Source: Betaproteobacteria bacterium (GTDB lineage: Bacteria > Pseudomonadota > Gammaproteobacteria > Burkholderiales > SG8-39). From it: a stretch of DNA of 6,650 nucleotides. The notes beneath the pieces were generated by a model. That model searched no databases. It was not told the origin of the DNA and worked only from the letters and a program-made list of their open reading frames with translations. Where the stretch lies: assembly GCA_011391185.1 (NCBI GenBank), contig JAABRB010000201.1:1-6650 (forward strand), in the 5' to 3' direction. Below are positions 1 through 5,540 of this stretch, piece by piece (position 1 is the stretch's first letter; every line of letters starts with the position of its first letter). The translations under genes were made by a program, and so were the position numbers.

Positions 1-267
1 GTGCTGGAGCGCGAGCTCGACGGAATCCTTCATGTGCTTGCCGATGATCCCGGCGGGACCGGAAAGCGTCGTGATGAAGCCGATTTTCAGTTTCTCGGCG
101 GCTGCGACCGGTCCGGCGGCGAACGCTACGGCCAGCAGGCCGATCGAAATAAAATGTGAAATCGTGCGAACGGTAACCTCCTCGTTGACTCGATGAATTC
201 GAAATCCAACTCGAAACCGCCGCGCCTGAACCGCGGCCGCCTGCGCGCGCCTCGTAGGACACGGCAT
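1..267 (-). CDS. ABC transporter substrate-binding protein, branched-chain amino acid type (N-terminal part)
   Basis: This is the beginning of a periplasmic binding protein that would deliver a solute, typically a branched-chain amino acid, amide or small organic acid, to an ABC permease. The gene runs off the left edge, so only the N-terminus is visible. A hydrophobic signal segment (ISIGLLAVAFAAGPVAA) is followed by AAEKLKIGFITTLSGPAG, the characteristic first strand and loop of the LivJ-like Peripla_BP_6 family, then a helix ending ...DSVELALQH. The start is doubtful. The only in-frame canonical start is ATG at 267-265, which gives an unusual 32-residue arginine-rich lead before a natural-looking signal peptide and has no clear ribosome site. 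A strong GAGGAGG at 183-177 sits five bases before codon GTT at 171, where the expected MRTISHF-like start would fall, but GTT is not a normal start. The family call is firm; substrate is unknown. Confidence 0.82.
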   Translation of the reverse strand, partial: MPCPTRRAQAAAVQARRFRVGFRIHRVNEEVTVRTISHFISIGLLAVAFAAGPVAAAEKLKIGFITTLSGPAGIIGKHMKDSVELALQH

Positions 268-304
268 GTTTAGCCGGGGAGTCTATCAAGAGCGTCCTGG
301 GGTG

Positions 305-325
305 TCTAGGCGCGCGCCTGCTAGA
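305..325. promoter_or_regulatory. Palindromic element in divergent gap
   Basis: TCTAG at 305-309 and CTAGA at 321-325 form an inverted repeat, and within it AGGCGCGCGCCT (308-319) is a perfect 12-bp palindrome. It lies 17 bases before the lipocalin-like gene's ATG at 342 and 38 bases upstream of the leftward binding-protein ATG at 267, in a gap of only 74 bases. That is a sensible place for a shared operator or a leader hairpin. No recognised regulator site matches it, and GC-rich palindromes arise easily in such DNA. Confidence 0.35.
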
Positions 326-341
326 CTTCAACTGGATCCCG

Positions 342-1487
342 ATGAATGTTCCGCCTGCATGCGGCCCCTGCGCCGCGATCCTGCACCGCATACGGATCGC
401 GCTCCGATCCGTGACCGTAATCGGCCTGACCCTCGCGGCGATATCGCCGGTCGCGCCGTCGCGAATCGCCGCCGCGGCGGAACCCGGGTATCCGTCCGTC
501 CTACATGGGACGCCGATCACGTTCCCCCGTGATCACGGCGCGCATCCGGCCTATCGCACGGAGTGGTGGTACATCACGGGCTGGGTGCGCGATGCAGCGG
601 GACGCGAACGCGGCATCCAGATCACGTTCTTTCGCAATCGGCCGCGCGTGGCTGAGTCGAATCCCAGCGCGTTTTCGGCGCGACAGCTCGTCTTTGCGCA
701 CGCAGCGATTGCGGATGCCCAGGTCGGAAAATTGCGCCACGATCAGCGCGCCGCGCGTGCCGGTTTGTCACTCGCGAATGCGGCGGAGGAACGTACCGAC
801 GTCCGCATCGGGGATTGGTCGCTGCGGGCCGTCGCGTCCGGCTACGTCGCGACGATTCCGGCGAATGGATTCGCGATGGAGCTGGCGTTTCGTGCGACCG
901 GCCCGGTCCTCCTGCAGGGCGACGGCGGGTATAGCCGCAAGGGACCGGAGAAGAATCAGGCGAGCTTTTACTACAGCCGTCCACACCTCGCGGTCTCGGG
1001 AGCCCTCGAGGTCGACGGCGCACGCCAGGCGGTGACGGGCGAAGCGTGGCTCGACCATGAATGGTCGAGCGAGTACCTGGCGCCGGAGGCCGAAGGTTGG
1101 GACTGGGTCGGGCTCAATCTGCGCGACGGCGGCGCGCTGATGGCATTTCGAATTCGTGACCGGCAGGGTGCGGTGTTCTGGGCGGGCGGCACGCTGCGGC
1201 TGGCGGACGGATCGGTGCGTACGTTCGCGCGGGACGAGATCCGCTTCGTTCCGCTGCGGCGCTGGCGATCACCGCGCACGCAGGCGAACTATCCGGTTGC
1301 AATGCGCGTCGAGGCAGGCGAGCTCGCGTTCGATCTCGAGCCCCTGATGGAGGATCAGGAGCTCGACTCCCGCGCGAGCGTCGGCACCGTGTACTGGGAA
1401 GGAGCGGTGCGCGCAAAGGCCGGGCCGGAGATCGTCGGACGCGGATACCTCGAGCTCACCGGTTACTGGCGGCCGCTCAAGCTCTGA
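342..1487 (+). CDS. Secreted AttH/CrtC-like lipocalin-fold protein (COG5621 family)
   Basis: This 381-residue protein belongs to the AttH family, also annotated as carotenoid 1,2-hydratase-like or 'predicted secreted hydrolase'; its members are two tandem lipocalin-like barrels and their biochemical role is mostly unproven. An N-terminal signal peptide (hydrophobic about residues 19-46, likely cut after IAAAA) indicates export to the periplasm. Conserved family motifs are TEWWYITGW (73-81), YYSRPHL (210-216), AWLDHEWSS (235-243), GWDWVGLNL (252-260), YWEGAV (351-356) and GRGYLELTGY (366-375). Length is normal. The ribosome site before ATG 342 is weak (GGA at 334-336); GTG at 411 is an in-frame alternative that leaves a shorter signal peptide. 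AttH genes commonly sit beside FtsX/MacB-type ABC transporter genes; none is visible here. It may be cotranscribed with the following hydrolase, 71 bases downstream. A true carotenoid hydratase role is unlikely, as no carotenoid genes are nearby. Confidence 0.85.
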   Translation: MNVPPACGPCAAILHRIRIALRSVTVIGLTLAAISPVAPSRIAAAAEPGYPSVLHGTPITFPRDHGAHPAYRTEWWYITGWVRDAAGRERGIQITFFRNRPRVAESNPSAFSARQLVFAHAAIADAQVGKLRHDQRAARAGLSLANAAEERTDVRIGDWSLRAVASGYVATIPANGFAMELAFRATGPVLLQGDGGYSRKGPEKNQASFYYSRPHLAVSGALEVDGARQAVTGEAWLDHEWSSEYLAPEAEGWDWVGLNLRDGGALMAFRIRDRQGAVFWAGGTLRLADGSVRTFARDEIRFVPLRRWRSPRTQANYPVAMRVEAGELAFDLEPLMEDQELDSRASVGTVYWEGAVRAKAGPEIVGRGYLELTGYWRPLKL

Positions 1488-1521
1488 TTGGGCTACACTC
1501 GCCACGCCCTCCCGGGCGGAG

Positions 1522-1549
1522 CATCCGGAGCAGGGCGAAACATCCGGAG
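1522..1549 (+). repeat. Two copies of CATCCGGAG before the hydrolase gene
   Basis: CATCCGGAG occurs at 1522-1530 and again at 1541-1549, a period of 19 bases. The second copy supplies the GGAG (1546-1549) that serves as ribosome binding site nine bases before the GTG start at 1559. The first copy could be a decoy ribosome site or a chance repeat. Confidence 0.5.
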
Positions 1550-1558
1550 TGGAATCCC

Positions 1559-2353
1559 GTGCAGTCTTCCTACGTCACGGTGCAGGGCCGCAGGCTCGAG
1601 TACCGGCGCATCGCCGCGACGCGCCCCGGCACGCCGACCCTGGTCTTCCTGCATGAAGGTCTCGGGTCGATATCGCTCTGGCGGGACTTTCCCGCGAAAG
1701 TCGCGCGGGCGACCGGCTGCGGCGCAGTGGTCTACTCGCGATTCGGACACGGCCAATCGGATGTTCTCGATGTGCCGCGCAAAGTCGACTACATGCACCG
1801 CGAGGCGGGCGCAGCGTTGCCCGAGTTTCTGGACAAACTCGGTATCACGGATCCGTTTCTGATCGGGCATAGCGACGGGGCGTCGATCGCCCTTGTTTAC
1901 GCCGCGGCTCATCCGGGCATGAAAGGCCTCATCGTGGCGGCGCCGCATGTATTCGTGGAGGACATCTCGGTGCAGGGCATCGCTGCGGCGCGGCAGGCGT
2001 TCGAGACCTCCGATCTGCCGGCGCGGCTCGCTCGCCATCACGCCGATCCGCGACAGACGTTCTATGGCTGGAACGATATCTGGCTCAATCCCGACTTCCG
2101 TGCATGGAACATCGAGGCGTTTCTGCCGGGGATCGCATGCCCGCTGCTGGTGATCCAGGGCCTGGACGACGAATACGGGACGATCCGGCAGCTGGAATCA
2201 ATCGAGCGGCAGGTGGCAGGCGCGGTGACGCTCGTCAAACTGGCGGAGTGCGGGCATTCGCCGCACCGCGATCAGCCGGATGCGACCCTCGCGGCGATGG
2301 CCGGATTCATCCACGATGTCGTGCCGGGAGCCGTCAAGGCAAGATCCGGATAG
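1559..2353 (+). CDS. Alpha/beta-fold hydrolase
   Basis: This 264-residue protein is a cytoplasmic alpha/beta hydrolase of the BioH/MhpC-like esterase superfamily, acting on an ester, thioester or C-C bond of unknown substrate. Visible landmarks are the oxyanion-loop motif LHEGLGS (31-37), the nucleophile elbow GHSDGAS (103-109) with Ser105 as nucleophile, the acid at Asp203 or Asp204 in QGLDDEYG, and the histidine base His233 in ECGHSPH. The triad is complete and the length is typical. There is no signal peptide. The GTG start at 1559 is chosen because GGAG lies nine bases upstream and the protein begins directly with the first strand (YVTVQGRRLEYR). The gene follows the lipocalin-like gene on the same strand and converges on fadH with 53 bases between stops. 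HEGLGS-type hydrolases are common in proteobacterial gene clusters for aromatic or organic-acid breakdown, but nothing here fixes the substrate. Confidence 0.9.
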   Translation: MQSSYVTVQGRRLEYRRIAATRPGTPTLVFLHEGLGSISLWRDFPAKVARATGCGAVVYSRFGHGQSDVLDVPRKVDYMHREAGAALPEFLDKLGITDPFLIGHSDGASIALVYAAAHPGMKGLIVAAPHVFVEDISVQGIAAARQAFETSDLPARLARHHADPRQTFYGWNDIWLNPDFRAWNIEAFLPGIACPLLVIQGLDDEYGTIRQLESIERQVAGAVTLVKLAECGHSPHRDQPDATLAAMAGFIHDVVPGAVKARSG

Positions 2354-2371
2354 CGGACGCGAGAGCGACGC

Positions 2372-2392
2372 ATGCGCACAGGTCACGCGCAT
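2372..2392. terminator. Weak inverted repeat between convergent genes
   Basis: ATGCGC (2372-2377) and GCGCAT (2387-2392) could pair as a six-bp stem with a nine-base loop, located between the convergent stops of the hydrolase (2353) and fadH (2407). There is no T-run on either side, so it is at best a poor terminator; Rho-dependent ending is equally likely. Confidence 0.2.
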
Positions 2393-2406
2393 TGCCCCAC
2401 GGTGCT

Positions 2407-4443
2407 TCAGAATTCGAGCGCGAGACGCATCCCCTGGTCGATGGCGCGCAAGGCATCCAGCTCCTCGGCGCGCTCCGCGCCGCCGATCAGGTGCGCGCGC
2501 ACCTTGAGCGCGGACAGCTCGTCGTAGAGGGTGCGCACGGGTTCCTGCCCCGTGCACAGCACCACGGTATCGACCGGGAGGACGCGCGGCGCACCGTCCA
2601 TCACGATGTGCAGGCCATGGTCATCGATCCGCTCATAGGTGACGCCGGTCAGAAAGGTCACGCCGCGGCGAACGAGTTGCGCCTTGATCGCCCATCCCGT
2701 GGTGACGCCGAGCGTTCGGCCCGGCGCGGTCGGCTTGCGTTGCAGGACGACGATATCCCGGTCCTTGTGCTCGGCACGCGGCGCGACGAGGCCGCCCGCC
2801 GATGCGCCGGTCCGGTCGACGCCCCATGCATCGAGAAACTCATCCACCGCGTGCTCGCCCGCAGGGGCGCTCAAGAACTCCGCGACATCGAACCCGATGC
2901 CACCGGCACCGATCACGGCGACGCGCTTGCCGGCGGTTTTCCGGCCGGAGAGCAGCTCGTCGTAGCGGATCACTTTCGGATTGTCGACGCCGGGTAGCGC
3001 CGGGGCGCGCGGCGTCACACCCGTTGCGATCACGACGGCGTCGAAACGGCCCGCCGCAAGTTCGCGCGCGCTGGGCCGCGAGCCGAGCTTGAGATCGATC
3101 CCGGTCTTCGCAATGCGGGCATTGAAGTAACGGATCGTCTCCGCGAACTCCTTTCCGGGGACTGCTGCGGCGAGGTTGAGCTGGCCACCGATGGCGGATT
3201 GCGCCTCATGCAGAGTCACTGCATGACCGCGTTCTGCGGCCGTTACCGCGCAGGCGAGTCCCGCCGCGCCGGCACCGACCACCGCGACGCGTTTGGGGCG
3301 CGCGGCGGGTCCGGTCGGGAGCTTGGTCTCGTGACAGGCGCGCGGGTTCACGAGACAGGTGGCGGCCTGATCGCGGAAGAGATAATCCAGGCATGCCTGG
3401 TTGCACGCGATGCACGTGTTGATCTCGTCGGCGCGTCCCTCCCGGGCCTTCCGGGCGAAATCCGCATCCGCGAGCATGGGGCGGGCGAGTGAAACGAGGT
3501 CCGCCGTCCCGTCGGCCAGCAGCTGCTCGGCCGCGTCGGGCGTGTTGATCCGGTTGGTCACCATGACGGGAATCGAGACGGCTTCGCGAATCCGTCTGAC
3601 GGCGAACGCCCACGCCGCGCGCGGCACCATGTAGCCGATGGTCGGAACGCGCGCCTCGTGCCAACCGATTCCGGTATTGAAGATGTCGGCGCCCGCCGCC
3701 TCGACCGCGCGCGCCTGGAAGATGGTCTCTTCCGCGGACATGCCGCCCTCGACGAGATCGAGCGCCGACAGGCGATACACGATCAGGAAGTCCGGACCGG
3801 TGCGCTCACGGGTGCGTCGCACGATCTCGACGGGGAAGCGGATGCGGTTCGCGAGCGTTCCGCCCCAGCGATCGGTGCGGTTGTTGGTCCGGGGACACGT
3901 GAACTGGGTGATCAGGTAGCCTTCCGAGGCCATGATCTCGACGCCGTCGTAGCCCGCTTCCCGCGCGAGCGCCGCGCAGCGGACGAACGCGTCGACCGTT
4001 ACATCGACTTCGGCGTCGGTCAATGCGCGCGGCTTGCGCCGGTTGATCGGGGAGGGCACCTCGGATGCGCCGACCAGACCGTCGATCTTCGCGTAGCGCC
4101 CGGCATGGAGAATCTGCAGGCAGATGCGCGCGCCGGCGGCATGCACCGCGTCGGTGATCGTGCGATGAAACGGGATGCGCGACGCGTCGTCCAGCGCGTC
4201 GGCATCCGGTTCGAGCAGGCCCGCGCGATCCGGCGACACGCCACCGGTAACGATCAGTGCTGCGCCACCGCGCGCACGCTCGGCATAGAACGCGGCCAGC
4301 CGTTCCGCACCGTCGGGCTCGCATTCGAGGCGCGTGTGCATCGAGCCCATGACGAGCCGGTTCGGAAGCCGGATCGATCCGATGTCGAGGGGCGTGAAGA
4401 GTCTGGGGTAGGGTGAACCCTGCGTTGACCACGTCGGCGGCAC
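2407..4443 (-). CDS. fadH: 2,4-dienoyl-CoA reductase (NADPH), FadH
   Basis: FadH reduces 2,4-dienoyl-CoA with NADPH to an enoyl-CoA during beta-oxidation of unsaturated fatty acids. The 678-residue product aligns along its whole length with my recollection of E. coli FadH (about 672 residues). Order of domains: an old-yellow-enzyme TIM barrel with FMN (about 11-340), the 4Fe-4S motif with Cys344, Cys347, Cys351 and Cys363, then FAD (VVGAGAAGLA, 388-397) and NADPH (VIGAGGIGFD, 510-519) Rossmann folds. Catalytic Tyr176 (EGYLI) and His262 (GWHEAR) correspond to E. coli Tyr166 and His252 with a constant offset of ten, matching the iron-sulfur cysteines. It ends in the typical RAIDQGMRLALEF. The GTG at 4443 is the best start: GGAG lies eight bases upstream, and the lead is only some nine residues longer than in E. 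coli. It is divergent from the IclR gene. A related oxidoreductase acting on a different dienone or dienoyl substrate cannot be excluded, but identity to FadH looks high. Confidence 0.93.
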   Translation of the reverse strand: MPPTWSTQGSPYPRLFTPLDIGSIRLPNRLVMGSMHTRLECEPDGAERLAAFYAERARGGAALIVTGGVSPDRAGLLEPDADALDDASRIPFHRTITDAVHAAGARICLQILHAGRYAKIDGLVGASEVPSPINRRKPRALTDAEVDVTVDAFVRCAALAREAGYDGVEIMASEGYLITQFTCPRTNNRTDRWGGTLANRIRFPVEIVRRTRERTGPDFLIVYRLSALDLVEGGMSAEETIFQARAVEAAGADIFNTGIGWHEARVPTIGYMVPRAAWAFAVRRIREAVSIPVMVTNRINTPDAAEQLLADGTADLVSLARPMLADADFARKAREGRADEINTCIACNQACLDYLFRDQAATCLVNPRACHETKLPTGPAARPKRVAVVGAGAAGLACAVTAAERGHAVTLHEAQSAIGGQLNLAAAVPGKEFAETIRYFNARIAKTGIDLKLGSRPSARELAAGRFDAVVIATGVTPRAPALPGVDNPKVIRYDELLSGRKTAGKRVAVIGAGGIGFDVAEFLSAPAGEHAVDEFLDAWGVDRTGASAGGLVAPRAEHKDRDIVVLQRKPTAPGRTLGVTTGWAIKAQLVRRGVTFLTGVTYERIDDHGLHIVMDGAPRVLPVDTVVLCTGQEPVRTLYDELSALKVRAHLIGGAERAEELDALRAIDQGMRLALEF

Positions 4444-4459
4444 TGCGGTTTCTCCGTGC

Positions 4460-4473
4460 GGGGGGAGGGGGGG
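4460..4473 (+). repeat. G-run tract in the fadH leader
   Basis: Six G (4460-4465), one A and seven G (4467-4473) form an almost pure G tract, followed by further GG and GGG blocks up to about 4495. On the fadH transcript this is a C-rich leader about ten bases before the ribosome site. It could slip during replication or, on the + strand, fold as a quadruplex; no function is shown. Confidence 0.6.
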
Positions 4474-4495
4474 TGGCGAGACGGCGGGACGGCGG

Positions 4496-4525
4496 ATTAT
4501 CGTTGCTTCGCGCGGGTCGGCTCAA
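4496..4525 (-). promoter_or_regulatory. Candidate sigma-70 promoter for fadH
   Basis: Read leftward, TTGAGC (4525-4520) and GATAAT (4501-4496) are separated by 18 bases. The -10 matches the consensus at five of six positions and the -35 at four of six. Transcription would begin near 4489, leaving a leader of about 46 bases before the GTG at 4443. Prediction by eye only. Confidence 0.5.
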
Positions 4526-4544
4526 GCGCATCGTCGGCAGCGTG

Positions 4545-4574
4545 TTGACACGCGCGCGCGGGGGACGGTACGAT
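4545..4574 (+). promoter_or_regulatory. Candidate sigma-70 promoter for the IclR gene and its operon
   Basis: A perfect TTGACA (4545-4550) and TACGAT (4569-4574, four of six) are 18 bases apart, giving a start near 4581. The spacer begins with an alternating CG run (4551-4560). The promoter stands back to back with the fadH candidate, the two -35 boxes being 19 bases apart. The palindromic operator candidate begins about six bases after the expected transcription start. Confidence 0.6.
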
Positions 4575-4586
4575 TCTTCATCCGTC

Positions 4587-4610
4587 CGAACAAAAGTTCG
4601 CATTCCGAAC
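4587..4610. promoter_or_regulatory. Candidate IclR-type operator with three half-sites
   Basis: CGAAC at 4587-4591, GTTCG at 4596-4600 and CGAAC at 4606-4610 lie in alternating orientation. The right pair forms GTTCG-n5-CGAAC, a 15-bp palindrome of the size and composition described for IclR-family regulators such as PcaR and PcaU (from memory); the left pair is a second inverted repeat with a four-base spacer. The element sits between the promoter's expected start and the regulator's ATG at 4612, fitting autorepression. Binding is inferred, not shown. Confidence 0.55.
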
Positions 4611-4611
4611 T

Positions 4612-5499
4612 ATGACACTTGCACGACCACTTGCACGATCACTTGCACGACAGATGGCGGCCACTCAGCGCACGGCGCGCCACGCCGATCCCACGGCCGC
4701 GGATAACTCGAAGAACGTCGTGCAATCACTTGCGAAGGGCTTTCGCGTTCTCGAGGCCTTCACCGCCAGTGAGCCGGAACTCACCCTGGCCGGCGTCGCA
4801 CGCCGCGCGGAACTCGATAACGCCACGGCATTCCGGCTGCTGAATACGCTCGTGATGCTCGGTTATGTCGACCGTGCTCCGGGAGGACGGAATTTCCGGC
4901 TCTCGCTGAAGGTGCTCGATCTCGGATTCAATGCGGTCGCGCGCATGGAGCTTCGCGACCGCGTGCGCCCGGTACTGCGTTCGCTCGTGGGCGAAGTGAA
5001 CGAGGCGGCAAGCGTCGCGGTGCTGGACGGGGCCGAGGTCGTGTATATCGAACGGGTGCAGGCTGGAATGGTCCGGCTGGGCGTCGATGTACGGGTGGGT
5101 TCGCGGATCCCGGCGTATTGCTCGGCGGTCGGTCTCGCGATCCTCGCCTACCTGCCGCGCACCGAGCAGGAGCGGATCCTGGGGCTCGGACCGCGTGTGA
5201 AGCTTACGCCACGCACGGTCACCGATTCGAAAGACATCCTTGCGCGCCTGGTGCGTGTGCGCAAGCAGGGCTATATCGCGGTCGACCAGGAGATCACGAG
5301 CGGACTGCGCGCGCTCGCCGCCCCGGTGCTCGATGTCGATGGGCACCCGATCGCGGCGGTGAGCGTCGTTGCACCGGTGCTGCGCATGCCGCTCGAGGCG
5401 TTTCTGAAAATTGCCGTCGTGCCGGTCCTCGATGCGGCGCGAACGATTTCCAAGGCCATGCAGGCCGGCGGCGCTACCGCGCTGCCGCCCGCCGCATGA
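4612..5499 (+). CDS. IclR-family transcriptional regulator
   Basis: The 295-residue product is a DNA-binding regulator of the IclR family, which usually controls catabolic operons in response to an organic acid. A winged helix-turn-helix occupies about residues 36-97 (VVQSLAKGFRVLEAF, then LTLAGVARRAEL and recognition segment NATAFRLLNTL). The C-terminal effector-binding domain follows, with RVGSRIPAYCSAVGLAILAY (161-180) and SGLRALAAPVLDVDG (230-244), both family hallmarks. Two starts are possible. ATG 4612 is the outer limit; ATG 4654 would give 281 residues, closer to the usual 250-280, and would leave the 12-bp tandem repeats untranslated. Neither has a good ribosome site. The gene is divergent from fadH and its stop overlaps an in-frame ATG of the aldolase-like gene (ATGA at 5496-5499), pointing to cotranscription. 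The likely targets are its own promoter and the downstream genes; effect on fadH is an open question. Confidence 0.9.
   Translation: MTLARPLARSLARQMAATQRTARHADPTAADNSKNVVQSLAKGFRVLEAFTASEPELTLAGVARRAELDNATAFRLLNTLVMLGYVDRAPGGRNFRLSLKVLDLGFNAVARMELRDRVRPVLRSLVGEVNEAASVAVLDGAEVVYIERVQAGMVRLGVDVRVGSRIPAYCSAVGLAILAYLPRTEQERILGLGPRVKLTPRTVTDSKDILARLVRVRKQGYIAVDQEITSGLRALAAPVLDVDGHPIAAVSVVAPVLRMPLEAFLKIAVVPVLDAARTISKAMQAGGATALPPAA
4617..4652 (+). repeat. Three tandem copies of a 12-bp repeat
   Basis: ACTTGCACGACC (4617-4628), ACTTGCACGATC (4629-4640) and ACTTGCACGACA (4641-4652) are contiguous and differ only in the last three bases. If translation begins at 4612 they encode LARP-LARS-LARQ; if it begins at 4654 they are leader DNA. 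A 12-bp period places each copy roughly one helical turn apart, on nearly the same face of the DNA, as in arrayed protein sites. It could also be plain replication slippage. Confidence 0.85.
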
Positions 5500-5526
5500 C
5501 TGTTCAACTTGCTATCGTGACTGAAG

Positions 5527-5532
5527 AAGGAG
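5527..5532 (+). promoter_or_regulatory. Ribosome binding site that fixes the aldolase-like gene start
   Basis: AAGGAG is placed eight bases before ATG 5541. It decides in favour of 5541 over the in-frame ATG at 5496, which overlaps the regulator's stop but has only GCC/CGC triplets upstream, and over any start further inside the regulator gene. Confidence 0.8.
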
Positions 5533-5540
5533 AGCAGAAA

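Noticed and set aside
1463..1499. Possible promoter TTACTG / TACACT before the hydrolase
   Set aside because: The boxes are 25 bases apart, too far for a sigma-70 promoter, and one lies inside the preceding gene.
2104..2997. Open frame of 297 codons on the plus strand
   Set aside because: It crosses the end of the hydrolase in another frame and runs antisense to fadH; composition is shadow-like and no family motif is visible.
3658..4416. Open frame of 252 codons on the plus strand
   Set aside because: Fully antisense to the strongly supported fadH barrel domain, with no motif of its own.
2407..4443. Reading fadH as a trimethylamine dehydrogenase or a generic old yellow enzyme
   Set aside because: The full-length similarity, the GSMHT and GWHEAR motifs, the iron-sulfur spacing and the C-terminal RLALE ending match FadH specifically.
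4549..4560. Alternating CG run as a Z-DNA signal
   Set aside because: It is short and falls inside a promoter spacer in GC-rich DNA; nothing else supports a structural role.
5118..5540. Upstream extension of the aldolase-like frame to an ATG at 5118
   Set aside because: The extension overlaps the regulator gene in another frame, is low-complexity arginine/alanine-rich, and the strong ribosome site before 5541 gives a normal family length.
5496..5540. Alternative aldolase-like start at 5496 (MTVQLAIVTEEGEQK lead) overlapping the regulator's stop
   Set aside because: The ATGA overlap is attractive for coupling, but it has no ribosome site, and the family normally begins close to the WDYKGVLPAM strand.
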